Source: an uncultured Bacteroidales bacterium (lineage in GTDB: Bacteria; Bacteroidota; Bacteroidia; Bacteroidales; Paludibacteraceae). Taken from it: DNA of 64,000 nucleotides. The translations under genes were made by a program, and so were the position numbers. The stretch is taken from NCBI GenBank assembly GCA_934716995.1, contig CAKUYO010000003.1:68925-132924 (forward strand), given 5' to 3'. Under the pieces are notes generated by a model. It saw only the letters and a list, made by a program, of their open reading frames with translations. It did not search any database and had not been told where the DNA came from. Every line of letters begins with the position of its first letter. Within the stretch, counting starts at the first letter, position 1. Shown in pieces: positions 43,201 through 50,218 of the stretch.

Positions 43201-43459
43201 TGCCCGTGGCGGCATCAAAGCCGCCTTTGACGGACACACCGTCTTTGATAACGATCTGTTCGTTCCATACGCCGGCAGCCACATAGACGGTGTCGCCTTT
43301 CTGTGCGCTGCTTACTGCCGACTTGACGGACGACAGGGCATTGTTCCATGCCTTGCCCGTCCCCGTACCGTCGGGAGAAACGTACACTATCGCTGCCTGC
43401 GCGGACAGCGTGGTTGCCAACAAGGCAACCGATAGGAAAGAGTAGTAGATTTTTTTCAT
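40292..43459 (-). CDS. Large secreted protein: beta-helix, Ig-like domain and calcineurin-like phosphoesterase
   Basis: 1055 residues with a signal peptide (MKKIYYSFLSVALLATTLSA). Domains in order: a right-handed beta-helix (about 25-390, starting IVYVSPDGTGTGKAWNNALS), a Big_2-type Ig domain (about 395-480, with ITWASADKKIATVSDEGQVT), a fibronectin-like phosphatase N-domain (about 560-690), and a metallophosphoesterase domain with YMTDSHLQ, LFPGDFVETG, DGNHDDS, LVHKNLF and LQGHDHTYE. The C-terminus TLYKGQLLIAKGQDFYDILG is a variant sorting motif followed by KYSREELEQ. It heads the four-gene phosphoesterase-SusD unit. Substrate unknown; a surface phosphodiester or phosphorylated glycan is possible. 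Confidence 0.87.
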   Translation of the reverse strand: MKKIYYSFLSVALLATTLSAQAAIVYVSPDGTGTGKAWNNALSSVKSAVSSAQKGDTVYVAAGVWNEQIVIKDGVSVKGGFDAATGKRDIEKNPTIIDGTGLETYILIKYDEGCTTPTYIDGITFRNAQHAQSYGCGYLRKNVIVRNCIVTACAGSKVGAFYNEGGIIRNCVIELCSAGNDATVRNDGGLIQNTIFRGNQGRFGAAVYNENGGRMENCLVHNNAATVTAWPNSGGAYNPTGTITNCTFACNYGSQYAGLHSDGVCINTVTWNNLPEEGFGDPANYVADTSRLSGKNASDDGFAYAYSAMKLERRNMAANGPQFKAPTHFVGLPATDADIAAMRAADFSLMSTSKLIDLGQTKGATAADINGTKRPLGKGVDVGAYEYNPSAPTVKVSGVAITLDTLRIVEEQQAWLAAVITPKNASDKQITWASADKKIATVSDEGQVTGISTGKTTVTVTTKDGGKKASCVVVVDAKPVVIIHHEVLAADTLYPMTNYTVPSFIPFWAAKEAARADSTEENLQAMRDAIPALVGKAYPYCVVANINGDPTTQMGFTWFTNEGQNDGKVQLVAQAGATDADFKNAIEFAATPVTTKPLRYAVSLSGVIKATGMPTKTAYRYVSHKALATGLQPNTTYSYRVGTDNAWSDIRTFTTAPTEKESFSFLYMTDSHLQDEEYVSKAEQCAMTAAKYSSDARFLLFPGDFVETGTADNSEWEWERWFERSMRPMLNIMPCVPTDGNHDDSPNLNYSYHFNTDNSFKSNAKIKPQFDGTTYSFVYGDVLFLVYSHQDYWKGQYNILSGTCEYLQNDVAQWMRREVAKHPNTKWRVALVHKNLFCGSGHQIDEESQLFRAILMPVFKELHIDLALQGHDHTYEVIGPVNPEDKTPLLTDISGVKTVEQDASTNMTGKEGGTFRTDNGTLYFVGATCGRKRYYPYSKEEMDANYNKTKVENYYDLFTGKFGQPGAPAYTEITVNADSMVVSTYKTSVFKTRQLYDEIVIKRNADNTYLDIHTLPAETQNDVFKTLYKGQLLIAKGQDFYDILGRKYSREELEQ

Positions 43460-43503
43460 CAGGGTTAAGGATTAACTTAATAATTCAGATTTCGTTTTCG
43501 CTG

Positions 43504-43511
43504 CAAAATTA
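43504..43511 (-). promoter_or_regulatory. Possible promoter of the phosphoesterase operon
   Basis: A TAATTTTG box on the minus strand, 45 bp before the ATG. No TTG is found 20 nt upstream, so support is partial. Confidence 0.4.
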
Positions 43512-43877
43512 CCGTTTTCCGCCCTTTTTATTCCGAAATAAAATATGCTGAATAACATAAAATAGAATAATACTACATATTGTATTGATAATCAATATAT
43601 TATAATAGTTTTACTTTTGTAATATATATTCCGAAATGTTACGAAATGAAAGAGAAATGGCAGAGGATAACCATAGCACGTGCTGCGCACTCAATGGTAT
43701 TTCTCCAATAATATGCAGAGATTATGCTTTCCGTACCCCATAGTACCAATTACGGCAACGAGACGGCAACGACATTGCATTTTATGGGCGTTTACCCAGG
43801 AGTTGACACCAAGTGTCTGTATGACCTATGAGCGCGGCGCGTGTTGCGCCGCAAGACAAGGTTTTGTTTGTTTTGTT

Positions 43878-43993
43878 TTATAATTTCCTTTATTTCTTTA
43901 ATTTCTCTCGCACCGCATAGCGAGTGCGTAGGACATCTTTTGCCAATTTTCTTCCATTTTTCTTGCCGCTTGCGGCATAGGAGACATTAGTGC
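43878..43993 (-). repeat. Dispersed intergenic repeat R2, copy 1
   Basis: On the minus strand it begins CTCCTATGCCGCAAGCGGCA and ends with GCGGTGCGAGAGAAATTAAA. It matches 55573-55746 on the plus strand, and its first 25 bp match repeat R1. The whole 43460-44156 gap has no gene that I can support; a 67-codon frame at 43680-43883 looks spurious. Confidence 0.75.
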
Positions 43994-44114
43994 CAACTGC
44001 TGGGTAACCACCATTTTATGCGGTGCTTTTATACACTTTATACATTGTATGTGTTGCATAAAGTGTATAGTATTGTTTTTATACGGTTGGGCAAATAAAA
44101 AATATGCCGGAAAT

Positions 44115-44145
44115 TTGCGAGATTAGCAAAATAAGATTACCTTTG
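44115..44145 (+). promoter_or_regulatory. Promoter of the deoxynucleoside kinase pair
   Basis: TTG (44115-44117), 20 nt, TACCTTTG (44138-44145), only 11 nt before the first ATG. Confidence 0.75.
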
Positions 44146-44156
44146 CAGACGGAACT

Positions 44157-44771
44157 ATGTATATAGCCATTGCAGGAAATATCGGTGCAGGAAAAACCAC
44201 GCTGACAAAGATGTTGGCGAAACACTACGGGTGGGAGCCGCGCTTTGAGAGCGTGCGGTTTAACCCGTATCTGGAGGACTACTATACGGATATTCCGCGG
44301 TGGTCGTTCTGCTTAGAGACCTATTTTTTGAAAGAGCGCTTCAAGGATATGCTCGCCATACAGCAAACGGAACAGACCATCGTGCAAGACCGCAGCATAT
44401 TCGAGGGAGTGTATGTGTTTGTAGCGAACAACTATCGTAGAGGCGACCTATCGGAGCGGGATTATAACACGTATATGGAGTTGTTCGAGTTGATGAAACT
44501 GAAGATGAAACGCCCCGATATGATGATCTACCTGCGCAAGTCGGTGCCGAGCCTGATCGCCCAAATACAGAAACGCGGTCGGGACTACGAGAAAGGTATG
44601 CAGATAGACTACCTGAAAGACCTGAACGAGCGGTACGAGGACTTTATCTACCGGCTATACGACGGCAAAGTGTTGGTGATAGAGTCCGACGAACTGGACT
44701 TTGAGCATCGGGCGGAGGATTTCCGATATATCGTGGACAAGATCGATGCGCAGTTGTTCGGACTATTTTGA
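44157..44771 (+). CDS. Deoxynucleoside kinase, first paralogue
   Basis: A 204-residue kinase of the deoxyadenosine/deoxyguanosine kinase (dNK) family. The P-loop is AIAGNIGAGKTT at the very start; the substrate-binding DRS motif appears as VQDRSIFEGVYVF, the lid as LIAQIQKRGRDYEKG, and PDMMIYLRKS is typical. It phosphorylates deoxynucleosides for salvage. It overlaps in function with the next gene, 52 bp downstream, to which it is clearly related, so a heterodimer (as in lactobacilli) or two specificities are possible. The 5' leader must be only a few nucleotides. Confidence 0.92.
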   Translation: MYIAIAGNIGAGKTTLTKMLAKHYGWEPRFESVRFNPYLEDYYTDIPRWSFCLETYFLKERFKDMLAIQQTEQTIVQDRSIFEGVYVFVANNYRRGDLSERDYNTYMELFELMKLKMKRPDMMIYLRKSVPSLIAQIQKRGRDYEKGMQIDYLKDLNERYEDFIYRLYDGKVLVIESDELDFEHRAEDFRYIVDKIDAQLFGLF

Positions 44772-44823
44772 TACTTTTCCACCGGGAAGAGGACTATAAC
44801 AAGAAACACTAAATCACAAAGAT

Positions 44824-45471
44824 ATGCATATAGCGATTGCAGGAAATATCGGTTGCGGCAAGACAACCTTGACAAAGATGCTGGCGAAACACTACGGTTG
44901 GAAACCCGCATTCGAGACGGTGGAGTTTAATCCCTACTTAGAGGATTTCTATGCCGATATGAAGCGTTGGTCGTTCAACCTGCAGATATTCTTCCTGAAC
45001 AAACGTTTCAAGGATGTAGTGGAGATCGGTAAATCGAATGACTACATCATTCAAGACCGTACCATCTATGAAGATGCGCGTATCTTTGCACCGAACCTGC
45101 ACGACCAAGGGTTTATGTCCGACCGCGACTTTGACAACTATCAGGACTTGTTCGACTTGATGATGTCGCTCGTGAAGATGCCCGACCTGATGATTTATAT
45201 CCGTGCGTCGATTCCGACCCTTGTGGCGCAGATACAGAAGCGCGGGCGTGCGTATGAGGCAAGTATGCGTATTGACTACCTGCAGGGACTGAACGACAAA
45301 TACGAAAAATGGATCAGTGAATACAAAGGCAAACTGCTGATTGTGGATGGCGACAATGTGAAGTTCGGCGAGAACCCCGACGATTTCCGCAAGATAACCG
45401 ACCAGATAGATGCCGAGTTGTTCGGTCTGTTCCCCTTTGAGACAACCGACGAGGTAGGGAAAGAGATCTGA
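44824..45471 (+). CDS. Deoxynucleoside kinase, second paralogue
   Basis: A 215-residue paralogue of the preceding gene: P-loop AIAGNIGCGKTT, IQDRTIYEDARIFAPNLHDQ in place of the DRS region, VAQIQKRGRAYEASMR lid and PDLMIYIRAS. The DRS Ser is a Thr here and the substrate-site segment differs, which suggests another base preference. The stop is followed at once by a heptamer array that leads into the xer gene. Confidence 0.92.
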   Translation: MHIAIAGNIGCGKTTLTKMLAKHYGWKPAFETVEFNPYLEDFYADMKRWSFNLQIFFLNKRFKDVVEIGKSNDYIIQDRTIYEDARIFAPNLHDQGFMSDRDFDNYQDLFDLMMSLVKMPDLMIYIRASIPTLVAQIQKRGRAYEASMRIDYLQGLNDKYEKWISEYKGKLLIVDGDNVKFGENPDDFRKITDQIDAELFGLFPFETTDEVGKEI

Positions 45472-45474
45472 TGT

Positions 45475-45506
45475 AATGCATAATGCATAATGCACAATGC
45501 GTAATT
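45475..45506 (+). repeat. Heptamer array giving a possible xer start codon
   Basis: Units AATGCAT, AATGCAT, AATGCAC, AATGCGT. The ATG at 45483 opens the recombinase frame as MHNAQCVIR, the same opening as the TPM gene at 7127. Confidence 0.75.
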
Positions 45507-46421
45507 AGGGTGATTCAGAAGTTTCTGGACTATATTGCCATCGAGAAAAAATACTCGCAGCACACCGTGAAGGCGTATCACGATGATCTGCGAGATTTTT
45601 GTAAGTACCTGGGGCTACAGGATATATCGGAGTTCAATCCGCAGTTGGTGGACGAGAGCGATGTGAAAGGTTGGCTGCTGCATTTGGCGGAAGAGAAGCA
45701 CAATCGTCCCCGCAGCCTACGCAGAAAACTGACCAGTGTGCATAGCCTGTATCATTTTCTGCTCTCGTTGAACCTGGTAAAGCGTGATATTACACGCCGC
45801 GTGGTGCCACCGAAAGTGGACAAGCCGCTGCCTGTCTTTTTCAAGCCCGCCGAGATGGAGCATGCCACGGAGATGGATGATGCAGCGGACGATTTCGAGT
45901 CGATACGCAACTGCCTGATTATCGAAATGCTGTATCAGACGGGTATGCGTGAGGCGGAGATAGTGGGACTGAAAGATACGGATGTCGATTTGGGGCAACA
46001 GCAGATACGCGTGTTCGGTAAAAGAAAGAAAGAGCGGGTGGTGCCTATCGGAGAAGCACTTATCAAGCAGATACGCACGTACTTGGACGCACGGGCAGAA
46101 CTGTTAAACGGTTTTCCGTCGCCGGCGTTTCTGGTGCGCAAGATGCGACGGGACGGAAGCATTGCGCCGATGAGTACGGATTTGCTGTATTCGATTGTGC
46201 GGCGGCGTATGGGGGAGGTGAGCACGCTCAAGAAACATTCGCCGCACGTGCTGCGCCACACGTTTGCCACCACCATGCTCAACAATGGGGCGGACATACG
46301 CACCATACAAGCCCTCCTGGGACACTCCAGCCTCTCCACGACCCAGATCTACACCCACACCACCTTCGAGCAAGTGAAAGAGGAATACGATGCCGCCCAC
46401 CCGAGAGCAAAGAAGAAATGA
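45483..46421 (+). CDS. Tyrosine recombinase XerC/XerD family
   Basis: About 312 residues. An N-terminal SAM-like core-binding domain (FLDYIAIEKKYSQHTVKAYH) precedes the catalytic domain with Arg in TGMREAEIVGL (about 157), Lys in FGKRKKERVVPI, HVLRH (about 256-260), the second His in LGHSSLSTTQIYTH and Tyr in IYTH (about 290). Chromosome-dimer-resolving Xer proteins and many integrases share these; the size and lack of mobile neighbours favour XerC/D. The start is uncertain: ATG 45483 lies in the heptamer array, and a GTG at 45510 (VIQKFLDYI) would give the classical N-terminus. Confidence 0.92.
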   Translation: MHNAQCVIRVIQKFLDYIAIEKKYSQHTVKAYHDDLRDFCKYLGLQDISEFNPQLVDESDVKGWLLHLAEEKHNRPRSLRRKLTSVHSLYHFLLSLNLVKRDITRRVVPPKVDKPLPVFFKPAEMEHATEMDDAADDFESIRNCLIIEMLYQTGMREAEIVGLKDTDVDLGQQQIRVFGKRKKERVVPIGEALIKQIRTYLDARAELLNGFPSPAFLVRKMRRDGSIAPMSTDLLYSIVRRRMGEVSTLKKHSPHVLRHTFATTMLNNGADIRTIQALLGHSSLSTTQIYTHTTFEQVKEEYDAAHPRAKKK

Positions 46422-46424
46422 TTT

Positions 46425-46448
46425 GTAAGTGTGTAAATTTGTAAATAA
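46425..46448 (+). repeat. Octamer array after the xer gene
   Basis: GTAAGTGT, GTAAATTT, GTAAATAA, four bases after the stop codon. Confidence 0.7.
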
Positions 46449-46489
46449 GTTTGATCGGATAAGTCATTTCTAACGAGATAGAGCCGCAT

Positions 46490-46528
46490 AAAAAGATACA
46501 GATTTGTCTTTCAGGACAATCTGTATCC
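46490..46528 (-). terminator. Terminator of the BspA-like gene
   Basis: Stem GATACAGATTGTC / GACAAATCTGTATC (one bulge) followed on the minus strand by TTTTTATG. Confidence 0.8.
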
Positions 46529-46544
46529 ATACAAAAAGCGGTAC

Positions 46545-47849
46545 TTATTTTATTTCGATACCTGTGGTCGTATACACTCGGTCTCCACGTTGTATCACTA
46601 TCTGTCCATTACGGATATACTTTCTCACCACAATATTATTATATGCGGAGATGTTATCTATTGCTGTGGAATTATTGGTCGTAAATTCTCCTTTATAGGT
46701 GTTCAAAACCTTATTATTCCAATCTCTTGCAACAATTTGGTATGAATAGTATGCATCTAACTCCAATCCCGTTATGGTAAATCGGTAGCCGTCTGTAGTC
46801 AGTTCCGCAGCCGGTGTATGTCTTTCACCATTGCGTGCTGGAGCAAAAGCAATACTTGCCAGTTGTCCCTCACCATTAAAAATCAGCGTACAGAATGTGG
46901 TATCTCCTTTATTGATAGTCAAAGTATAACTGTCCGCCTCACTATTGGCAGGCCAAGTAAAGACCGCGTTATTACCGGAAGGACGTACCGACAAGTTTCC
47001 GTTAGTGGTATTTTCTGCTTCTATTGGCATAATGTTAAAACGTCCCCAATAGTCATATATTTTATATCTCTTTACAGCCCCAACCGGTACGTGCAGTTCA
47101 GCATTGCTACTAACATCTGCAAAAGTATTCGCCTCAATAGTGGGTGCGATATCAGCATAGCAGGTTATTGAATATATACGAGGACATTCGGCAAAGGCAT
47201 TTTCTCCCATTTTCTCTATCCATGCTCCTAATACTAATTCCTCTACATACTCACAATTTTGAAATGCCGATGCACCTATCTCTTTGATAGTATGTGGAAT
47301 TGAAATTGTTGTAAAATAAGATCTATCCCTAAACGCATTGACACCGATTTTAGTAACACTTTGGGGAATTTTTGTATTTTTACACCCCACTATTAGTGTA
47401 TTTGTTTTTGTTTCAATAATAGCGTTACTATTGTCTCTACTATCATAAATTGCATTCCCTTGTTCTACAAAAATAGAATCAAGATTAGAACAACCATTAA
47501 ATGCATCTGATTTTATATCTGTTATCGTCTTAGGAATTGTTATTGCAGAAGGAGTGCAATAAGGAACCTTTTCTTTTCTTTCATTGTAATAATAACCTGT
47601 TGTGATATTATAAATGGCAGTCACATCATTATAACCATAAGTTTTTAGTTCTTTTAGTGAAGGTTGTATATTTACACTTGAAGGATATGTTCCATCATTA
47701 TTAGGTAAAATACCTAATACTCCTATAGGACTGTCCACAGATGTTTGACCATATATAACATTTCCACTTCGAACAACTATTGGCGCACCTGCAAAGGATA
47801 CTAATGATATTGATAATACTATCAATAATAAAAAGAGTTTGTTTTTCAT
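46545..47849 (-). CDS. BspA-like leucine-rich-repeat surface protein
   Basis: 434 residues with a signal peptide (MKNKLFLLLIVLSISLVSFA). The middle contains LRR_5/BspA repeats, for example ITDIKSDAFNGCSNLDSIFV and IGVNAFRDRSYFTTISIPHT, then IKEIGASAFQNCEYVEELVL. A fibronectin-like domain follows (AVFTWPANSEADSYTLTI), and the tail KYIRNGQIVIQRGDRVYTTT is a sorting motif. BspA proteins bind host or matrix proteins in other Bacteroidales. Codon use in the N-terminal half is much richer in A/T than in neighbouring genes, which suggests acquisition. Confidence 0.85.
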   Translation of the reverse strand: MKNKLFLLLIVLSISLVSFAGAPIVVRSGNVIYGQTSVDSPIGVLGILPNNDGTYPSSVNIQPSLKELKTYGYNDVTAIYNITTGYYYNERKEKVPYCTPSAITIPKTITDIKSDAFNGCSNLDSIFVEQGNAIYDSRDNSNAIIETKTNTLIVGCKNTKIPQSVTKIGVNAFRDRSYFTTISIPHTIKEIGASAFQNCEYVEELVLGAWIEKMGENAFAECPRIYSITCYADIAPTIEANTFADVSSNAELHVPVGAVKRYKIYDYWGRFNIMPIEAENTTNGNLSVRPSGNNAVFTWPANSEADSYTLTINKGDTTFCTLIFNGEGQLASIAFAPARNGERHTPAAELTTDGYRFTITGLELDAYYSYQIVARDWNNKVLNTYKGEFTTNNSTAIDNISAYNNIVVRKYIRNGQIVIQRGDRVYTTTGIEIK

Positions 47850-47968
47850 ATTTTCGTAAAATTAGCGAAACACAAGGTGACCTCTAAGATAAAGACTTAA
47901 GGTTATCTTGTATTTACATAGTTATAAACTAATGAATGTAATCACAATCTGGTCTTCTAATTAGAGCA

Positions 47969-48254
47969 TTAGAATATAATTTGAAAAACAAGGTGTTCAA
48001 CACAACGACTGTTAGAATTAACTCTTGAGTTTTGTTCAATAACAACATAATCAGTTTTAACACTGACTCCATCAAGTTCTAAGGAATTGATGAACTCGCA
48101 AGTTTCATTCATTAGTTGCTTTGCCGTGCCATAGTAGTGGGGCTGACAGCAAACCGTAAGGAGTGAACATGGTTTACCCTTGAATAATTCTTTGCTAATT
48201 TCTTGATTAGCACTCCAGCCTTGGGCTGTTCTTGTAATTTGTAATTGTAACATA
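47969..48254 (-). CDS. Small hypothetical protein downstream of a structured RNA
   Basis: 94 residues from ATG 48254 (MLQLQITRTAQGWSANQEIS...HLVFQIIF). I do not recognise the family. Composition is that of a real soluble protein with one to two beta strands and a helix (AKQLMNETCEFINSLEL), but there is no independent support. A/T-rich codons (TTA, AGA, CAA) differ from the housekeeping genes. It lies 74 nt beyond the terminator of the candidate RNA at 48328-48769 and points the same way, so read-through could express it. Confidence 0.45.
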
Positions 48255-48327
48255 AAAAAATATAGTTTTTTCCGATGCACGAACTCCAGACACATAGGGG
48301 ATTATAAAATGATACATACAGACATAC

Positions 48328-48363
48328 AAAAAGCGTGGAGTTCGATTTGTTGCCGACTCCACG
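48328..48363 (-). terminator. Terminator of the candidate structured RNA
   Basis: 8-bp stem CGTGGAGT / ACTCCACG with a 14-nt loop and a T5 tail on the minus strand. Confidence 0.8.
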
Positions 48364-48769
48364 TATTGAGGCTCTCGCATTGCCCATCGTCAAAAGAATC
48401 GGCAACGCGAAACCCACGCTAATACAAGAAACTAACCCGTTGTGTTTATCCCCAATACAGGTGCGATTATACACCTGACATATCTGAACACCCTACTTGT
48501 GTCCATCTGGTACGGATACACACAGGTGTTCCCATAAAGGAACGACCAAACGAGCAGAATACTTACATTCCGCGGGCGTCAATCGTTGCAGCATTCTGTT
48601 GACGATAGAAACTTGCGAGATTTCAATACATCAGAATACAGCGCCAAATAACGCCTTATAACTATGTCTGCAAAACCCGCTCGGTAAATATCTGCTCGTT
48701 ATCAACCGGTTACCAGCAATGGTAAAAGGTCATCTCACGAAAATGCAGACACACTCTGTGGGTTTCGCT
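48328..48769 (-). ncRNA. Candidate structured non-coding RNA, about 440 nt, unknown class
   Basis: Bounded by a perfect promoter (48773-48803) and by a hairpin terminator (CGTGGAGT / ACTCCACG, 48334-48363, then TTTTT). The ends of the core pair over 11 bp: GCGAAACCCAC (48768-48758) with GTGGGTTTCGC (48417-48407). Further stems in the transcript: TGTCTGCA with TGCAGACA, TTACCA-TTGC-TGGTAA, CGTCAA with TTGACG, GAACACC with GGTGTTC, CAGGTG-8nt-CACCTG, and GTTGCCGA with TCGGCAAC, the last pairing into the terminator loop. No frame of any length fits a protein. I found none of the hallmarks of RNase P, tmRNA, SRP or 6S RNA. Confidence 0.6.
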
Positions 48770-48772
48770 GTG

Positions 48773-48803
48773 CAAAGATACGATAAAGTTTTAATTTATG
48801 CAA
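48773..48803 (-). promoter_or_regulatory. Promoter of the candidate structured RNA
   Basis: TTG (48803-48801), 20 nt, TATCTTTG (48780-48773) on the minus strand. Confidence 0.75.
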
Positions 48804-48946
48804 ATAAAAGTTTCTACTGACATAATCTGACAATTTTAACATATTATGTCAGTAAAAGAAATATAATGACTAAATTTGCATAATTAAAAGATTATTAGTA
48901 TTTTTGCGGCATATTTTAATTAGCAAATAGAAGATACAAACTATAG

Positions 48947-48987
48947 CTATTGACAAAAGTATGATTTTTTCAAGATTTTGTCAATAG
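48947..48987. repeat. 41-nt palindrome, left flank of the ATPase cassette
   Basis: CTATTGACAAAA at 48947-48958 and its inverse TTTTGTCAATAG at 48976-48987. The same arms and the same 41-nt length recur at 50212-50252. Confidence 0.85.
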
Positions 48988-49003
48988 AAAAAAAGACAGG
49001 ACT

Positions 49004-50218
49004 ATGATGGTTACACGCACACATTATCTGCAACAACTGCAGGCACTGAAAGATCAACATATGATAAAGGTGATTACCGGTATCCGACGCTGTGGCAAGT
49101 CGTCGCTGATGCAGGCATACCAGCAAATGCTTCTTGAGCAGGGAGTGAACGAAAAACAAATCATATCCGTTAATTTCGAGGAACGCCAGCATAGTGAATA
49201 CGAGCGTTGGCAGGATGCTTACGATGCCATTGCCGCACATATCAACAAGACGAAACAAACTTACGTTTTTTTGGACGAGGTACAACAGGTGCCGCAGTTT
49301 GAGAAACTGATAGACGCATTGTTTGTTCTGCCCGATGTAGATTTATACGTTACCGGTTCGAATGCCTATTTGCTTTCCAGCGAGTTAGCCACTTTGTTAT
49401 CCGGACGGTACATAGCCTTGCACCTGCATCCATTCTCGTTTGCGGAATACGTATCGGCATTCCCCGAAGAACGCAACACTGATCGCCTGTTCCGTCAATA
49501 TCTTAACTCTTCGTGCTTTCCCGAAGCCGTTAATTTGCAACGCAGTGCGCCCGATATGGTGAATACCTATTTGCGCTCCTTATACGATACAGTTGTAACC
49601 AAAGATATTATCCGGCACTATCAGTTGCGGAAAGGGAATCAGTTGCAAAACATTATTCCGTTTATTTATGATAGTATCGGAAGTGTGGTGTCTGCCAACA
49701 ATATCGCTGCGGAACTATCAACCACCCACAAACTGTCTCACAATACCGTACAAAAGATGTTGGATTATCTCAGTATGTCGTATCTGACTTATCCTGTCCG
49801 GCTGTTTAACATCAAAGGCAAACGACTATTGCGCAATAATTACAAGTATTATGTAGTAGATCTCGGTTTGCGTAATATCTTGCAAACCAATCGATATGAT
49901 GCCGATTTAGGGCACAAGTTGGAGAATGTCGTCTATTTTGAACTGCTACGCAGGGGAGGTGAGGTGTATGCGGGAAAATCCGATACGGGTGAGGTTGATT
50001 TTGTAGTAAAACACCCCAATGGGCAAATGGCATACTATCAAGTGGCATTTACGGTAAGCGACGAAAAGACGCTGCAACGTGAACTATCCTCGTTGGTACG
50101 TATCCGCGATGCATATCCGAAATATCTATTGACACTTGATTACGATACAACCGTTATTCAAGGGGTGCAAAAAGTCAATGCTGTGGACTGGCTGTTGGAC
50201 AGGGAAAGTCCCTATTGA
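49004..50218 (+). CDS. AAA-family ATPase with DUF4143 domain
   Basis: 404 residues. Walker A GIRRCGKSS (26-34), Walker B TYVFLDEVQQV (about 87-97) and the sensor YVTGSNAYLLSSELATLLSG define the AAA_14 domain. The C-terminal DUF4143 part has YYVVDLGLRN and a PD-(D/E)xK-like pattern (LENVVYFELLRRGGEV, GEVDFVV, YYQVAF). Such proteins are very common and patchily distributed in Bacteroidota and archaea; their role is unknown, with toxin/antitoxin-like or mobile behaviour suspected. The gene is bracketed by 41-nt palindromes, and its TGA stop lies inside the right one. Confidence 0.93.
   Translation: MMVTRTHYLQQLQALKDQHMIKVITGIRRCGKSSLMQAYQQMLLEQGVNEKQIISVNFEERQHSEYERWQDAYDAIAAHINKTKQTYVFLDEVQQVPQFEKLIDALFVLPDVDLYVTGSNAYLLSSELATLLSGRYIALHLHPFSFAEYVSAFPEERNTDRLFRQYLNSSCFPEAVNLQRSAPDMVNTYLRSLYDTVVTKDIIRHYQLRKGNQLQNIIPFIYDSIGSVVSANNIAAELSTTHKLSHNTVQKMLDYLSMSYLTYPVRLFNIKGKRLLRNNYKYYVVDLGLRNILQTNRYDADLGHKLENVVYFELLRRGGEVYAGKSDTGEVDFVVKHPNGQMAYYQVAFTVSDEKTLQRELSSLVRIRDAYPKYLLTLDYDTTVIQGVQKVNAVDWLLDRESPY

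Noticed and set aside
43680..43883. 67-codon open frame in the gap before the deoxynucleoside kinases
   Set aside because: Composition is unlike a protein (many Cys, Arg and Trp in low-complexity order), it overlaps an intergenic repeat, and there is no ribosome-binding site.
45483..46421. Xer gene considered as the integrase of a mobile element
   Set aside because: No att-like direct repeats, tRNA or transfer genes are beside it; the size and sequence fit a housekeeping Xer protein.
48112..48474. 120-codon frame MYNRTCIGDKHN... overlapping the candidate RNA and small ORF
   Set aside because: It runs through the paired stems and the terminator of the RNA and shows no protein-like pattern.
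48328..48769. Candidate RNA considered as RNase P RNA, tmRNA, SRP RNA, 6S RNA or a retron
   Set aside because: It lacks the GAGGAAAGTCC core of RNase P, the tRNA-like ends and tag frame of tmRNA, and the GGAA-loop domain of SRP RNA, and it is too long for 6S. No reverse transcriptase lies nearby, although the paired ends resemble retron a1/a2.
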